A stretch of DNA of 59,600 bases from Arenibacter troitsensis (GTDB lineage Bacteria; Bacteroidota; Bacteroidia; Flavobacteriales; Flavobacteriaceae), in assembly GCF_900177645.1 (NCBI RefSeq), contig NZ_FXAO01000015.1, positions 1 to 59,600 on the forward strand, in the 5' to 3' direction. The notes under the pieces are model-generated. The model worked only from the letters and a program-made list of their open reading frames with translations, was not told where the DNA came from and made no database searches. The stretch's first letter is position 1, and each line of letters opens with the position of its first letter. Shown piece after piece: positions 32,692-41,198 of this stretch. The translations under genes were made by a program, and so were the position numbers.

Positions 32692-33237
32692 TTACTTGTT
32701 TTTGCCCGCCTTATTCAACTCGGAAGGTAAATTCATCTTTTGAGTTAATGATCCGATCTTGTTTAAATCGATATCACCGGTCAGTGATAGCAATACCGTT
32801 TCAAATTTCCTGTCATTGATTTCCACGTTCCCATTTTTAATACCGGTAACAAACATGAGCAATTCACTTACGTGATCTTCATCCTTCCCACTCTTGATAT
32901 AAAACTTTACGTTGGCATCCTTATCCTTGACCCTCATAAGTTCCTGCAATGAGGAGGATTTTAAATACTTCTCCATGGTAACCTGCATGTCCGAGGAAAT
33001 CTTTTTATCCTCGGTAATGAATACCTTTAAATTTTTTAGGTTTTGGGCTATATCCATAAAATCCTGTGCCTCTTTGTCATCTACCTCAACGTTTATCTTG
33101 CTCAACAATTTAAACATACTTTCATTGACGACCACAGCACTCACATTGTCCAAATCTTCAAATTTATCGAACATGGATTGTGAAAACCCGATAAAAGGCA
33201 ATACCGCTACTAATACTATTATGATTTTCTTCTTCAT
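32692..33237 (-). CDS. DUF4252 domain-containing secreted protein (first copy)
   Basis: A 181-aa exported protein from the ATG at 33237 (MKKKIIIVLVAVLPFIGFSQ, a signal peptide). The frame stays open to 33285, but that start adds a basic tail and overlaps the upstream gene. The DUF4252 domain contains VKFYIKSGKDEDHVSELLMF and VLLSLTGDIDLNKIGSLTQK. It differs from the second copy by lacking a lipobox Cys. The two copies diverge strongly, so the duplication is old. Confidence 0.87.
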   Translation of the reverse strand: MKKKIIIVLVAVLPFIGFSQSMFDKFEDLDNVSAVVVNESMFKLLSKINVEVDDKEAQDFMDIAQNLKNLKVFITEDKKISSDMQVTMEKYLKSSSLQELMRVKDKDANVKFYIKSGKDEDHVSELLMFVTGIKNGNVEINDRKFETVLLSLTGDIDLNKIGSLTQKMNLPSELNKAGKNK

Positions 33238-33247
33238 CTTTTTTAAT

Positions 33248-33670
33248 TTAATTTTTGTTGTAAATTTTTTGTTTTGTTTCTTCAAACTCCCTTAAATAAG
33301 CTACTTTCTCGGTTCCCTTACCAAGATTGGACGCCAAAAGGCTTAATGCCTTTTTCGTTTCCTGATAAGCGTATTCCGCTTCTCTCTGCTCTTGATAACT
33401 TCTTCCAAAATATATACCAAAAATCAAAACGCTTACAGCTGCAACGGAAATCCACTTTATATAGCTTCTTTTTCTGGGTTTTAGTGGAACCTTTTTGGTA
33501 AACTTCTCATCTTTGGCCATGGAAAAATACTGAAACATTGGGGCATATTCCTTGAGGTGCAACGGTACGTCTTCTTTTGCAAAATATTCCCTCAAGATTT
33601 CTTCTTCGGCAACCGTAGCAGTTGCTTCAAAATACTTTTCCAATAATTTTTCTATATTATCCAATTCCAT
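33248..33670 (-). CDS. Probable anti-sigma factor (single-pass membrane protein)
   Basis: A 140-aa protein with an acidic helical N-terminal region (NIEKLLEKYFEATATVAEEE), which resembles the sigma-binding domain of Bacteroidota anti-sigma factors, then a basic stretch and one membrane helix (WISVAAVSVLIFGIYFG), then a periplasmic coiled-coil tail. The start overlaps the sigma factor gene by 14 bp, a typical sigma/anti-sigma coupling. No zinc ZAS motif (HxxxCxxC) is present. The assignment is inferred from position and topology. Confidence 0.72.
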   Translation of the reverse strand: MELDNIEKLLEKYFEATATVAEEEILREYFAKEDVPLHLKEYAPMFQYFSMAKDEKFTKKVPLKPRKRSYIKWISVAAVSVLIFGIYFGRSYQEQREAEYAYQETKKALSLLASNLGKGTEKVAYLREFEETKQKIYNKN

Positions 33671-34166
33671 AATTGTGTTTTTGAACTAATTTTTCCCTCA
33701 CTGTTTTTCGTGCCCTTGATAAAGTGACCCTAACCGCTGTAGCACTCATATCCAAAAGCTCCGCTATTTCCTCAAATTCATACTGTTCTACATCCCTAAG
33801 CTGTATGACCATTTTCTGTTGTTCTGGTAATTCCTCCATAATTCTTTCTATCCAACTTAGACTATCACTAACCTCTAACTGATTTTGTAGTGAAACATTT
33901 TCATCCTTGTAATTGCTATGTACCAATTTTAAGTTTCCTGCCTGTTTGGATTTAAGTCGGTCCAAGCAAAAATTCTTTGTCATCATCATGGCATATGCCT
34001 CCACATTACTATAGCCTTCCATCATACTGTTCTTGGACCATAACTTCAATAGTATTTCTTGTGTGGCATCCTCAGCTTCCTCTTTAGAGACCAATAATCG
34101 TTTGGCCAACCTATAAAGTTTATCCTTAAATGGCAAAACCACATTTAAAAACTCGGTTTGTTGCAT
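33657..34166 (-). CDS. ECF-type RNA polymerase sigma factor
   Basis: The 169-aa sigma-70 family protein has region 2 (RLAKRLLVSKEEAEDATQEI, WSKNSMMEGYSNVEAYAMMM) and region 4 with its HTH (FEEIAELLDMSATAVRVTLS), and no region 1 or 3. The start MQQTEFLNVVLPFKDKLYRL fits the family. It heads a four-gene operon with an overlapping anti-sigma gene and two DUF4252 genes, which are presumably its regulon. The upstream DNA holds no housekeeping TAnnTTTG, which is compatible with autoregulation. Confidence 0.92.
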   Translation of the reverse strand: MQQTEFLNVVLPFKDKLYRLAKRLLVSKEEAEDATQEILLKLWSKNSMMEGYSNVEAYAMMMTKNFCLDRLKSKQAGNLKLVHSNYKDENVSLQNQLEVSDSLSWIERIMEELPEQQKMVIQLRDVEQYEFEEIAELLDMSATAVRVTLSRARKTVREKLVQKHNYGIG

Positions 34167-34407
34167 TTTGGTTCAGTTGTTTTATAATCCCGAATAACAG
34201 GCTTACAATTTCAAGACGACTTACATCGAATTTTGTTACAATTAGTTTTCAATTCATTACAATGTAAGTAAATTAGCGCAACGGAAACCAAATTGAGAGT
34301 ATTACCGTATATAATTAAAATCGTTCCCCAAAACTGCTTCATACTTTTTAATGGAATGATATTTGTAGGCCACACCCCATGATGTTATGGCAATTATTTT
34401 TGAAATT

Positions 34408-35901
34408 ATGAAAAAGTATTTATTAGCTTTCTTAGGATTGAGTTTGCTCCTCACCAATTGTAGTAAGAATGATGATCCCGTGGTTACTGAGGAATTGGAA
34501 GAAATTATTCCTACCCCGGAAGAAGAAATAGATGTAACAGTCCAAAACTTTATGTGGCAGACCATGAACACCTATTATTTTTGGCAAAGTGATGTAGCTG
34601 ATTTGGCCGATACACGATTTGCTTCCTATGACGATTACGTGTCATTTTTGGAAGACGAGGAAAACCCGGGAACATTTTTTGACGAAAAATTACTTTACTC
34701 GGAAGACCGCTTTAGTTTTTATTCGGATGATTATAAGGAATTGACGCAATCTTTCTCAGGAATATCCAAGAGTAATGGTTTGGAATTTGGCTTAAGCTTA
34801 TTTGCCAATAGCAATGATGTTTATGGTTATGTACGCTACATTGTACCCAATTCCAATGCCTCTACCAAAGATATAGCCAGAGGGGATATTTTTACAGGTG
34901 TTAATGGCACTACCCTTAACCTAGACAACTATATAGACCTATTATTTGGTGATAACGATACCTACACCTTAAATATGGCGGAAATCTCCAATAATGTTAT
35001 TACCGATACAGACAGGGCAGTTTCTCTAACAAAGGAAGCCAACTTAACCGAAAATCCGATCTTTATCAATAAGGTATTGGAGACTGGAGGAAAAAAAATT
35101 GGCTATTTAATGTACAATGGCTTTACCAACGAATATGACGAACAGTTGAATAATGTCTTTGGCGAGTTTAAGTCGAGCGGAGTTACAGACCTAATATTGG
35201 ACCTAAGGTACAATCCAGGTGGATCTGTTAATTCGGCCAGACTATTGTCCAGTATGATATATGGCACTTATACCAATAGTATATTCCTTAAGGCCAGGTA
35301 TAACCAAAAGCTACAATCAGAGTTTAAGGAGACCGACCTTATTGAATACTTTGCGGACGCAACGGACAACAATACGCCTATAAACACGTTAGGCCTAAAC
35401 AAGGTGTATATCATTGCTACCCGGAGCAGTGCATCGGCAAGTGAATTGGTTATGAATGGTTTGGACCCTTACATAAATGTAATCCATATTGGAACCACAA
35501 CGACTGGAAAGAATGAATTTTCGGTTACCTTTGTTGACGATTTTGACAATGGCAATGTCTATGATCCTGATAGGGAGGATAACATCAACCCTGATAACCA
35601 TTGGGCCATTCAACCATTGATAGGACGAAATGAAAATGCCAATGGCTTTTCGGATTATACGGACGGATTTACACCTGATATTTTATTAAGTGAGGATCTA
35701 TCCAATTTAGGGGTATTGGGCAATTTGGATGAGCCCTTGTTGGCCAAAGCCATTTCCGAAATTACCGGTGTTACCGCAAAAATGGATTTTACGGTAGATA
35801 TGCCGGTGGAATTGATTAGTAGTTCCAAAATGTTCACAAAGACCAAGGACAATATGTTTATGGATATCAAAAAACCCTTAAACCTGATAAAAAAACAGTA
35901 G
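34408..35901 (+). CDS. S41 family peptidase, lipoprotein (first of a tandem pair)
   Basis: A 497-aa C-terminal-processing-protease relative exported as a lipoprotein: MKKYLLAFLGLSLLLTNCSK has the lipobox Cys. The ATG at 34408 was preferred over 34387 because it opens the signal. After an N-terminal helical domain (VQNFMWQTMNTYYFWQSDVA), a PDZ-like segment holds KDIARGDIFTGVNG. The protease core follows, with LDLRYNPGGSVNSA, the nucleophile Ser of SSASASELVMNG near residue 340 and the general-base Lys of TTGKNEFS near 366. It may cut misfolded envelope proteins. Its paralogue is 81 bp downstream. Confidence 0.92.
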   Translation: MKKYLLAFLGLSLLLTNCSKNDDPVVTEELEEIIPTPEEEIDVTVQNFMWQTMNTYYFWQSDVADLADTRFASYDDYVSFLEDEENPGTFFDEKLLYSEDRFSFYSDDYKELTQSFSGISKSNGLEFGLSLFANSNDVYGYVRYIVPNSNASTKDIARGDIFTGVNGTTLNLDNYIDLLFGDNDTYTLNMAEISNNVITDTDRAVSLTKEANLTENPIFINKVLETGGKKIGYLMYNGFTNEYDEQLNNVFGEFKSSGVTDLILDLRYNPGGSVNSARLLSSMIYGTYTNSIFLKARYNQKLQSEFKETDLIEYFADATDNNTPINTLGLNKVYIIATRSSASASELVMNGLDPYINVIHIGTTTTGKNEFSVTFVDDFDNGNVYDPDREDNINPDNHWAIQPLIGRNENANGFSDYTDGFTPDILLSEDLSNLGVLGNLDEPLLAKAISEITGVTAKMDFTVDMPVELISSSKMFTKTKDNMFMDIKKPLNLIKKQ

Positions 35902-35982
35902 CCAGTGCCATGTATAAGATGCGGCTTAAAAACATAGGCTAGTATGTATAGTGCGCCACACGTTTAATAATACAATTACATT

Positions 35983-37455
35983 ATGAAAAAAATCCTAGGC
36001 CTACTTTTAATTACCATAATTCTTTCATGTTCGGACAAGGATGATGACGCATTCGTCTATCCAAAGGAGTCAACTGTGCAGAATTTTATGTGGCAAGGCC
36101 TAAATCTTTGGTATTTTTGGCAGGCAGACGCACCAAATTTAGGGGACGACCGGTTCGCTACCAATGATGACTATGTGGACTATCTTGAATCTTATACCGA
36201 TCCAGAGGAGTTCTTCTATCAAACCTGTTACAACCACTCTAATGTAGTTGGCAGCAGTTCCGCTATTGATCGCTTCAGTTTTGTGGAGGATGATTACGAA
36301 ACCCTTGTAAATTCCTTAAGTGGTGTGACCAAAAGCAATGGACTGGAATTTGGATTGGCGCGTAATGAGGGCAGTACGGATCTTTTTGGATATGTACGGT
36401 ATATAATCCCAAATTCCAATGCCTCTACCAAAGATATAGCCAGAGGGGATATTTTTACTAGAGTAAACGGGGTTCAACTTACAGACTCCAATTATATAAG
36501 CCTACTTTTTGGAAATTCGGATACCTACACCCTTGGTATGGCAGATATATCCGGCACTGTGGTCACCGACAATGACAAAGAAGTAACCTTGACCAAATCT
36601 GCAGGATTGCAAGAAGACCCTATCTTGGTAGCGAAGACCGTAGAGGTCAACGGAACCAAAATTGCCTACCTAATGTACAACGGTTTTACCAGTAGTTATA
36701 ATGAACAACTAAATACGGTCTTTGGACAGTTTAAATCTGCCGGGGCAACGGAATTGGTGCTAGATCTTAGGTACAACCCCGGAGGTTCGGTAAACAGTTC
36801 AAGATTATTGGCCAGTATGGTTTACGGCACCAATACCAGTGAATTATATGTAAGACAGCGATGGAACGACAAAATACAATCCATGTTGAATAAAGAGCAA
36901 TTGGAAGACTATTTTGCAAATAAAACCGACTCTGGAACAGCATTGAACAGCCTAAACCTGAGCAAAGTATATATTCTGGCAACAGGAAGTTCCGCATCGG
37001 CCAGTGAATTGGTCATGAACGGACTGGCACCCTATGTAAATGTTTTTCACATTGGCGAAACTACTAGGGGCAAAAATGAGTTTTCCGTTACCATGGTAGA
37101 TGATATAGACAATGATTATATCTACAGGTCCGACAGGGAAAATAAGATAAACCCTAGTAATAGATGGGCAATGCAACCGCTTATGGGAAGAAATGAAAAT
37201 TCTGAAGGATTTTCGGACTATACCTCAGGCTTGACCCCAGATGTTGCGTTAGCAGAAGATCTGGCGGATCTTGGAATTCTAGGGGATGTTGACGAACCAT
37301 TATTTGCTAGGGCAATCCAAGAAATTACAGGAGTAACCGCCAAAAGGGACTTTAGTGTAAAAATACCTGTAAATGAAGTTTCCAACTCCAAAATGTTTAC
37401 GGCTATAAAAGATAATATGTATCTGGATAAACCTGTTGATATTACTTTTCAATAA
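35983..37455 (+). CDS. S41 family peptidase, lipoprotein (second of a tandem pair)
   Basis: The 490-aa paralogue of the preceding gene has a lipoprotein signal (LLLITIILSCSDKDDD). The N-domain starts VQNFMWQGLNLWYFWQADAP, followed by the PDZ-like KDIARGDIFTRVNGV. Catalytic Ser lies in SSASASELVMNG near residue 336 and Lys in TRGKNEFS near 363. An extra loop (CYNHSNVVGSSSAIDR) is absent from the first copy. A 47-base stretch (36412-36458) is identical to 34849-34895 of the first gene. Both are on the plus strand and may form one operon, ending at the hairpin at 37499-37540. Confidence 0.92.
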   Translation: MKKILGLLLITIILSCSDKDDDAFVYPKESTVQNFMWQGLNLWYFWQADAPNLGDDRFATNDDYVDYLESYTDPEEFFYQTCYNHSNVVGSSSAIDRFSFVEDDYETLVNSLSGVTKSNGLEFGLARNEGSTDLFGYVRYIIPNSNASTKDIARGDIFTRVNGVQLTDSNYISLLFGNSDTYTLGMADISGTVVTDNDKEVTLTKSAGLQEDPILVAKTVEVNGTKIAYLMYNGFTSSYNEQLNTVFGQFKSAGATELVLDLRYNPGGSVNSSRLLASMVYGTNTSELYVRQRWNDKIQSMLNKEQLEDYFANKTDSGTALNSLNLSKVYILATGSSASASELVMNGLAPYVNVFHIGETTRGKNEFSVTMVDDIDNDYIYRSDRENKINPSNRWAMQPLMGRNENSEGFSDYTSGLTPDVALAEDLADLGILGDVDEPLFARAIQEITGVTAKRDFSVKIPVNEVSNSKMFTAIKDNMYLDKPVDITFQ

Positions 37456-37498
37456 GCCGTACCCTTATATTAATACCACAAACGAAGTATAAAACAGA

Positions 37499-37540
37499 AA
37501 CCCCTCCTTTACTTGGACCTTGCCATGTAAAGGAGGGGTT
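37499..37540. terminator. Bidirectional terminator between the S41 pair and the B12 receptor operon
   Basis: AACCCCTCCTTTAC (37499-37512) and GTAAAGGAGGGGTT (37527-37540) are perfectly complementary with a 14-nt loop. The downstream T run is weak on the plus strand and better on the minus strand, where it would end the btuB operon. Confidence 0.7.
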
Positions 37541-37617
37541 CCGTTATACATACTTATTGGTCAAATAACCTCTGGGATTTACTTTGCCAACAAAAACCTA
37601 CTCAATAGGCCAATAAC

Positions 37618-38673
37618 CTAATTAAAGTAAATCCCCCCAGGAATAATCCCCACCGTTATTTCTTCTATAGCCAATTTGGTATTGAGATCATAAACTGTAA
37701 GTGTTCCATTACTGGCATAATCACCTGCATCAGTACCGTATAATCTCCCATTGTTTATGACCATGGTATAAAAACTGACACCTTCCAAAACAGTGTCCTT
37801 GCTTAGGCTAGTTGCCGACAGACTCTGTTCAAATACCTTATCGCCCATATGATAATATAAAACACCACTATCCAAATTTAAACTACTGGGATGCTCGGTA
37901 GACTCAAACTGGATGTTACTATCCACCACATTGGTGCCAGTATTGATCTTGGATAGCACCCCTGCAGTTTCATCCCCCGTATAAGCCGGTTTGCCTGAAG
38001 CCAATACCCACAAGTTCCCAGAGGCATCCAATTGCATGGAATTGGGCACATCCCCTACTGTAAGTGTTTTTATTACCTCATTGGAAGCAGTATTGATTAC
38101 CGAAACTTTATTGTTCTGTCCCCAAGCACCTTGATGGGCCACATAAACCATATTGCCATGGGCTAAAATAGCTTCAGGCCCCAACACCACAGATATAGTG
38201 CCTTCCACGATATAACTTTCAAGATTGATAATGGCTACAAAATCATCTGTCTCATCAGCGGTATCACCCCAGTTGGTAACATACCCTTTACCATTAGCTT
38301 CAATGAAATACCTTGGATTGTTCAATCCCTCGGTAATGCTCGTAATTTTTTCAAAAGTATATCTATTTACCACATTTATTTTGTTGGAGACATTGGCCAC
38401 TATAAACGCCTTGTCCTCCGTGAATCCTATCGACTGCACAACATTGCCAAGATCTTCATTGTTGGTCATCTTATAAATTTCGTTGTTCACCACGGACAGA
38501 TCCTCGGAAATAAAAGTGACCGTTCCTGTTCCATTGCTAAAGGGACCTTCGTTGGAAACCAATAAACCATTTTCATAATCGCCCATAGGCTCCTGAATCT
38601 CCTCATCATCATTGGAACATGACCAAGAAAGGCCGATAATCAACAAGGATAAAAATACATTTCTAATCTTCAT
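37618..38673 (-). CDS. BtuG-like surface beta-propeller lipoprotein (YncE/DUF5074 type)
   Basis: The 351-aa lipoprotein (LLIIGLSWSCSNDDEE, lipobox Cys near residue 19) has repeated YncE-type propeller blades such as NKINVVNRYTFEKITSI, NNKVSVINTASNEVIKTLTV and GTLTVYDLNTKLAIEEITVG. It lies 14 bp after btuB in a transcript that begins with a cobalamin riboswitch. In Bacteroides, BtuG is a surface propeller lipoprotein that binds B12 tightly and caps BtuB; the position and fold here suggest the same role. Direct homology to BtuG was not tested. Confidence 0.8.
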   Translation of the reverse strand: MKIRNVFLSLLIIGLSWSCSNDDEEIQEPMGDYENGLLVSNEGPFSNGTGTVTFISEDLSVVNNEIYKMTNNEDLGNVVQSIGFTEDKAFIVANVSNKINVVNRYTFEKITSITEGLNNPRYFIEANGKGYVTNWGDTADETDDFVAIINLESYIVEGTISVVLGPEAILAHGNMVYVAHQGAWGQNNKVSVINTASNEVIKTLTVGDVPNSMQLDASGNLWVLASGKPAYTGDETAGVLSKINTGTNVVDSNIQFESTEHPSSLNLDSGVLYYHMGDKVFEQSLSATSLSKDTVLEGVSFYTMVINNGRLYGTDAGDYASNGTLTVYDLNTKLAIEEITVGIIPGGIYFN

Positions 38674-38687
38674 TTGTTTTAGCTGTT

Positions 38688-40532
38688 TTAAAATTTAGTA
38701 ATTAATTGTAGTTGAAAATTTCTATTGGGCATGGGCCTATAGGCCACATTCTGATAATTTTTATTGTACAAGTTGTTCACCTTTATCCCTAGAATAAATT
38801 TGATTTTGGAAATGTTCCCCCAATGGTAATCCAACCCTAAGTTGCCAAGGGTATAAGAGGGCAAACCATCACTATTATCGGTTGTGGTGTAGACCGACCC
38901 ATTATATAAAAATTGATAAAAGCCTACCCACTTCTTAAATTGATAAGCCACATTTGACCTCAACAAATGCTCAGGTACATAAAGTAATTGATTTTTTGTT
39001 GCATTGTCCAAAGATTTGGTGAAGCTATATTCACTTTCCCAGGCCAATTCTTGATCTTCCCATTTCCATTTCCAATCAAAGCCCAGTTCAAGGCCGTATT
39101 GGGAAACATCCTGAACATTCATCGCCATCCAAATACCTTGTGTATTGGGTCGCCATTGAATTAAATTATCGGTTGTTATATTATAGGCATTTAATGAAAG
39201 TGCGATGTTTTTTAGCTGAATGGTTTGCCCAAGTTCCACTTGCCAAGAAGTTTCCGGCAAAACATCCAAATTACCGCTAGCCCCGGCTCCTGTCCAGTAA
39301 AGGTCGTTAAAGGTAGGAACCCTATAATTTTTGGATGCGTTCAAGCTTAAAGTATAGTTTCCACTTACCTTATAACTGCTGTTCAGTGAAAAAAGAAAGG
39401 GGCTTTGATAATCGCTTACCACCTCTTGTCTCAGGTTTAGGCCATAATTAAAGTTATCCGATAATTCATGGGAGAAAAGAAAAGTTCCGGAAACAAAATT
39501 TCTTTGGGCATTTTCAATAGAAGTCCCTTTGGCCCAAATAGAAGAAAAATCGATGATCCCATTTAAGGAAATTTTGTTCAATTGGTATTTGTAATCGTAG
39601 TTGGCAAGGACGGTATTGGCTTGCCCAAAGCTAAACTCCTCCCTTTGCTTATTTGGGAAATACCTATAACGTTCATAGAAATGCCCCACTTTTAAACGAG
39701 CGATCTTACGTTCATTAAAGCTGCTCCATTCTATGAGGGACCTGTAATTTAAATCCCTATAATTTTCATCGGCCGGGGCCGTCAAGGTCCCTGAAAAATC
39801 CCTGTCACCACTAAAGATATTATGGTACAGTTTTATAATATTTTGATCGGACAAAATAAAGCCAACATTGGCATTTATATTAAGTTGATCGTATGCACCA
39901 TTCTCGTTTCTTCTGTTTGTTCCCAGGTACTTATAATCGTTATCTGAAGCTATGTGGTTGATTCCGATTTGAAAGAATGTTTTTTCTTTACCTAGCGAAG
40001 TAATAAATGCCAGCTTACTGGTGTTAAAACTACCATAACTTGTCTCTAAACTATTTCTCCAACCGTCATTAAACTTAAAGCGGTGGTTTAATAGAACAGT
40101 CCCCCCAACTGCACCACTCCCGTATTGCACCGAGCCCCCGCCACTTCTGACCACCACATCCCCGTAATTTCTAGGAATTAAAGTATTGAAATCTGTCTGA
40201 CCGGTAAGTTGGGAATTTATATTTATCCCATTCCAAACTACTGCGGTCTGTTGGGCATTGGTACCCCGAAATGAAGCCGAGGAAACCATTCCATAACCAT
40301 TTTCCTTAAAATATATATTGGAGTTATAGCGTAATAAATCGGTTAATGACGACCCACTTTTTTGTTGTACGGAATCGTTCACCACCCTTATTTTGGTTCC
40401 CTTGGAGAAATGCAGAAGCTTGGCATCGCTCAAAACAACTTCGTCCAAAACAATAACACCGTCACTCTGCCCAAAAACTTGGGTAAAGGCCAATAGTCCA
40501 ATAAAAAATAAAAATATTTGCTTTTTTTCCAT
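38688..40532 (-). CDS. btuB: TonB-dependent vitamin B12 receptor (BtuB family)
   Basis: The 614-aa outer-membrane receptor starts at the ATG at 40532 (MEKKQIFLFFIGLLAFTQVF, a signal peptide); the longer frame begins with TTG. VIVLDEVVLSDAKL is a TonB-box-like entry, followed by the plug (LTDLLRYNSNIYFKENGYGM, SFRGTNAQQTAVVWNGININ, VVVRSGGGSVQYGSGAVGGT). A 22-strand barrel of amphipathic strands follows and ends in RNFQLQLITKF with a terminal aromatic residue. There is no carboxypeptidase-like N-domain, so it is not SusC-type. The upstream riboswitch shows B12 control. Confidence 0.93.
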   Translation of the reverse strand: MEKKQIFLFFIGLLAFTQVFGQSDGVIVLDEVVLSDAKLLHFSKGTKIRVVNDSVQQKSGSSLTDLLRYNSNIYFKENGYGMVSSASFRGTNAQQTAVVWNGININSQLTGQTDFNTLIPRNYGDVVVRSGGGSVQYGSGAVGGTVLLNHRFKFNDGWRNSLETSYGSFNTSKLAFITSLGKEKTFFQIGINHIASDNDYKYLGTNRRNENGAYDQLNINANVGFILSDQNIIKLYHNIFSGDRDFSGTLTAPADENYRDLNYRSLIEWSSFNERKIARLKVGHFYERYRYFPNKQREEFSFGQANTVLANYDYKYQLNKISLNGIIDFSSIWAKGTSIENAQRNFVSGTFLFSHELSDNFNYGLNLRQEVVSDYQSPFLFSLNSSYKVSGNYTLSLNASKNYRVPTFNDLYWTGAGASGNLDVLPETSWQVELGQTIQLKNIALSLNAYNITTDNLIQWRPNTQGIWMAMNVQDVSQYGLELGFDWKWKWEDQELAWESEYSFTKSLDNATKNQLLYVPEHLLRSNVAYQFKKWVGFYQFLYNGSVYTTTDNSDGLPSYTLGNLGLDYHWGNISKIKFILGIKVNNLYNKNYQNVAYRPMPNRNFQLQLITKF

Positions 40533-40574
40533 ATTCAAGAAGACCCTTTTCCCGAAGATCTATTCTATTTAGTG

Positions 40575-40770
40575 CTGAATATGGCAGGTCTCCTGACTTG
40601 CGTACTATCATTTACCTTCCCACCCCGGAATATAGGGCAGTGGTATTAGAAGAAATGATAGCCATCCAATAAACATGGATTAAGCTCACAGTTGCGGGAA
40701 CAGTTTCGGAATTTCACCGAATTCCCTTTTAATCCTATTCCCAATATATTTGGAAATAGAAACCAAAATT
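40575..40770 (-). promoter_or_regulatory. Cobalamin riboswitch upstream of btuB
   Basis: Read on the minus strand, the conserved core is clear: AAGGGAATTCGGTGAAATTC, then ACTGTTCCCGCAACTGT, then CCACTGCCC, GGGAAGG, and finally the B12 box AGTCAGGAGACCTGCC. The order and spacing match AdoCbl-type riboswitches. It ends about 40 nt before the btuB ATG, so it probably acts on translation or early termination and shuts off btuB and the btuG-like gene when cobalamin is plentiful. Confidence 0.95.
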
Positions 40771-40856
40771 CGCTGCGAAACTACTACTTTTTTTTGGAAG
40801 TACCACTGTCATTTTTTCTATTTAGCTTATAGGCCAACCAGATAAAACCAACAAAA

Positions 40857-41017
40857 AAAGGTATTAAAACTCAGGACAAGCCCTGAACCTAATAATAGGA
40901 ATCGACCCAAGGGTCGAGGTATTGAACCTAGATCCCGCCGAAAAAGGCGGGATTAGTTCAACTTGCAATTTTAAGTGCGTCTTACCGACTTCTCAAAATT
41001 GAGTTTCACTAATAAAA
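40857..41017 (+). repeat. 161-bp structured dispersed repeat, copy 1
   Basis: This segment matches 50501-50661 at 155 of 161 positions in the same orientation, without gaps. It contains TCAGGAC/GCCCTGA (one mismatch here) and TCGACCC-AA-GGGTCGA, then ATCCCGCC/GGCGGGAT around GAAAAA, and CTCAA-AA-TTGAG. There is no open frame. It lies between the btuB riboswitch and the btuF promoter. It is not an insertion sequence; a MITE/REP-like element or a non-coding RNA are the main options. Confidence 0.85.
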
Positions 41018-41144
41018 TGCAGGGCTATGACAGCGGCAATAATATATATTAAGGTGTTGGACTCTCCCCTCATAATTATTTATTTGCCCAAAAGTAAATA
41101 CTCTACATGTAATATATTATGACCATTGTTAGGCTTTTAGAAAT

Positions 41145-41173
41145 TTTGATTCAAGAAATTAATGCTACTTTTG
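41145..41173 (+). promoter_or_regulatory. btuF promoter
   Basis: TTTG (41145-41148), a 17-bp spacer and TACTTTTG (41166-41173) fit the Bacteroidota consensus. The start would be near 41179, giving a leader of about 20 nt to the TTG start codon of btuF. Confidence 0.65.
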
Positions 41174-41198
41174 AATTCCTAAACAAACTTGTAGACTC

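Larger units (their letters stand above)
40539..41198. other. Divergent regulatory region between btuB and btuF
   Basis: This 660-bp non-coding stretch contains, from left to right, the cobalamin riboswitch of btuB (minus strand), a 161-bp structured repeat (40857-41017) with a second copy at 50501, and the btuF promoter (41145-41173). No reading frame of note was found. No second riboswitch is seen for the btuFCD direction. Confidence 0.7.

Noticed and set aside
40857..41017. 161-bp repeat considered as an insertion sequence
   Set aside because: It has no transposase, no terminal inverted repeats at its ends and no visible target duplication.
41018..41198. A second cobalamin riboswitch before btuF
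   Set aside because: No B12 box or conserved core was found on the plus strand; only a consensus promoter is present.
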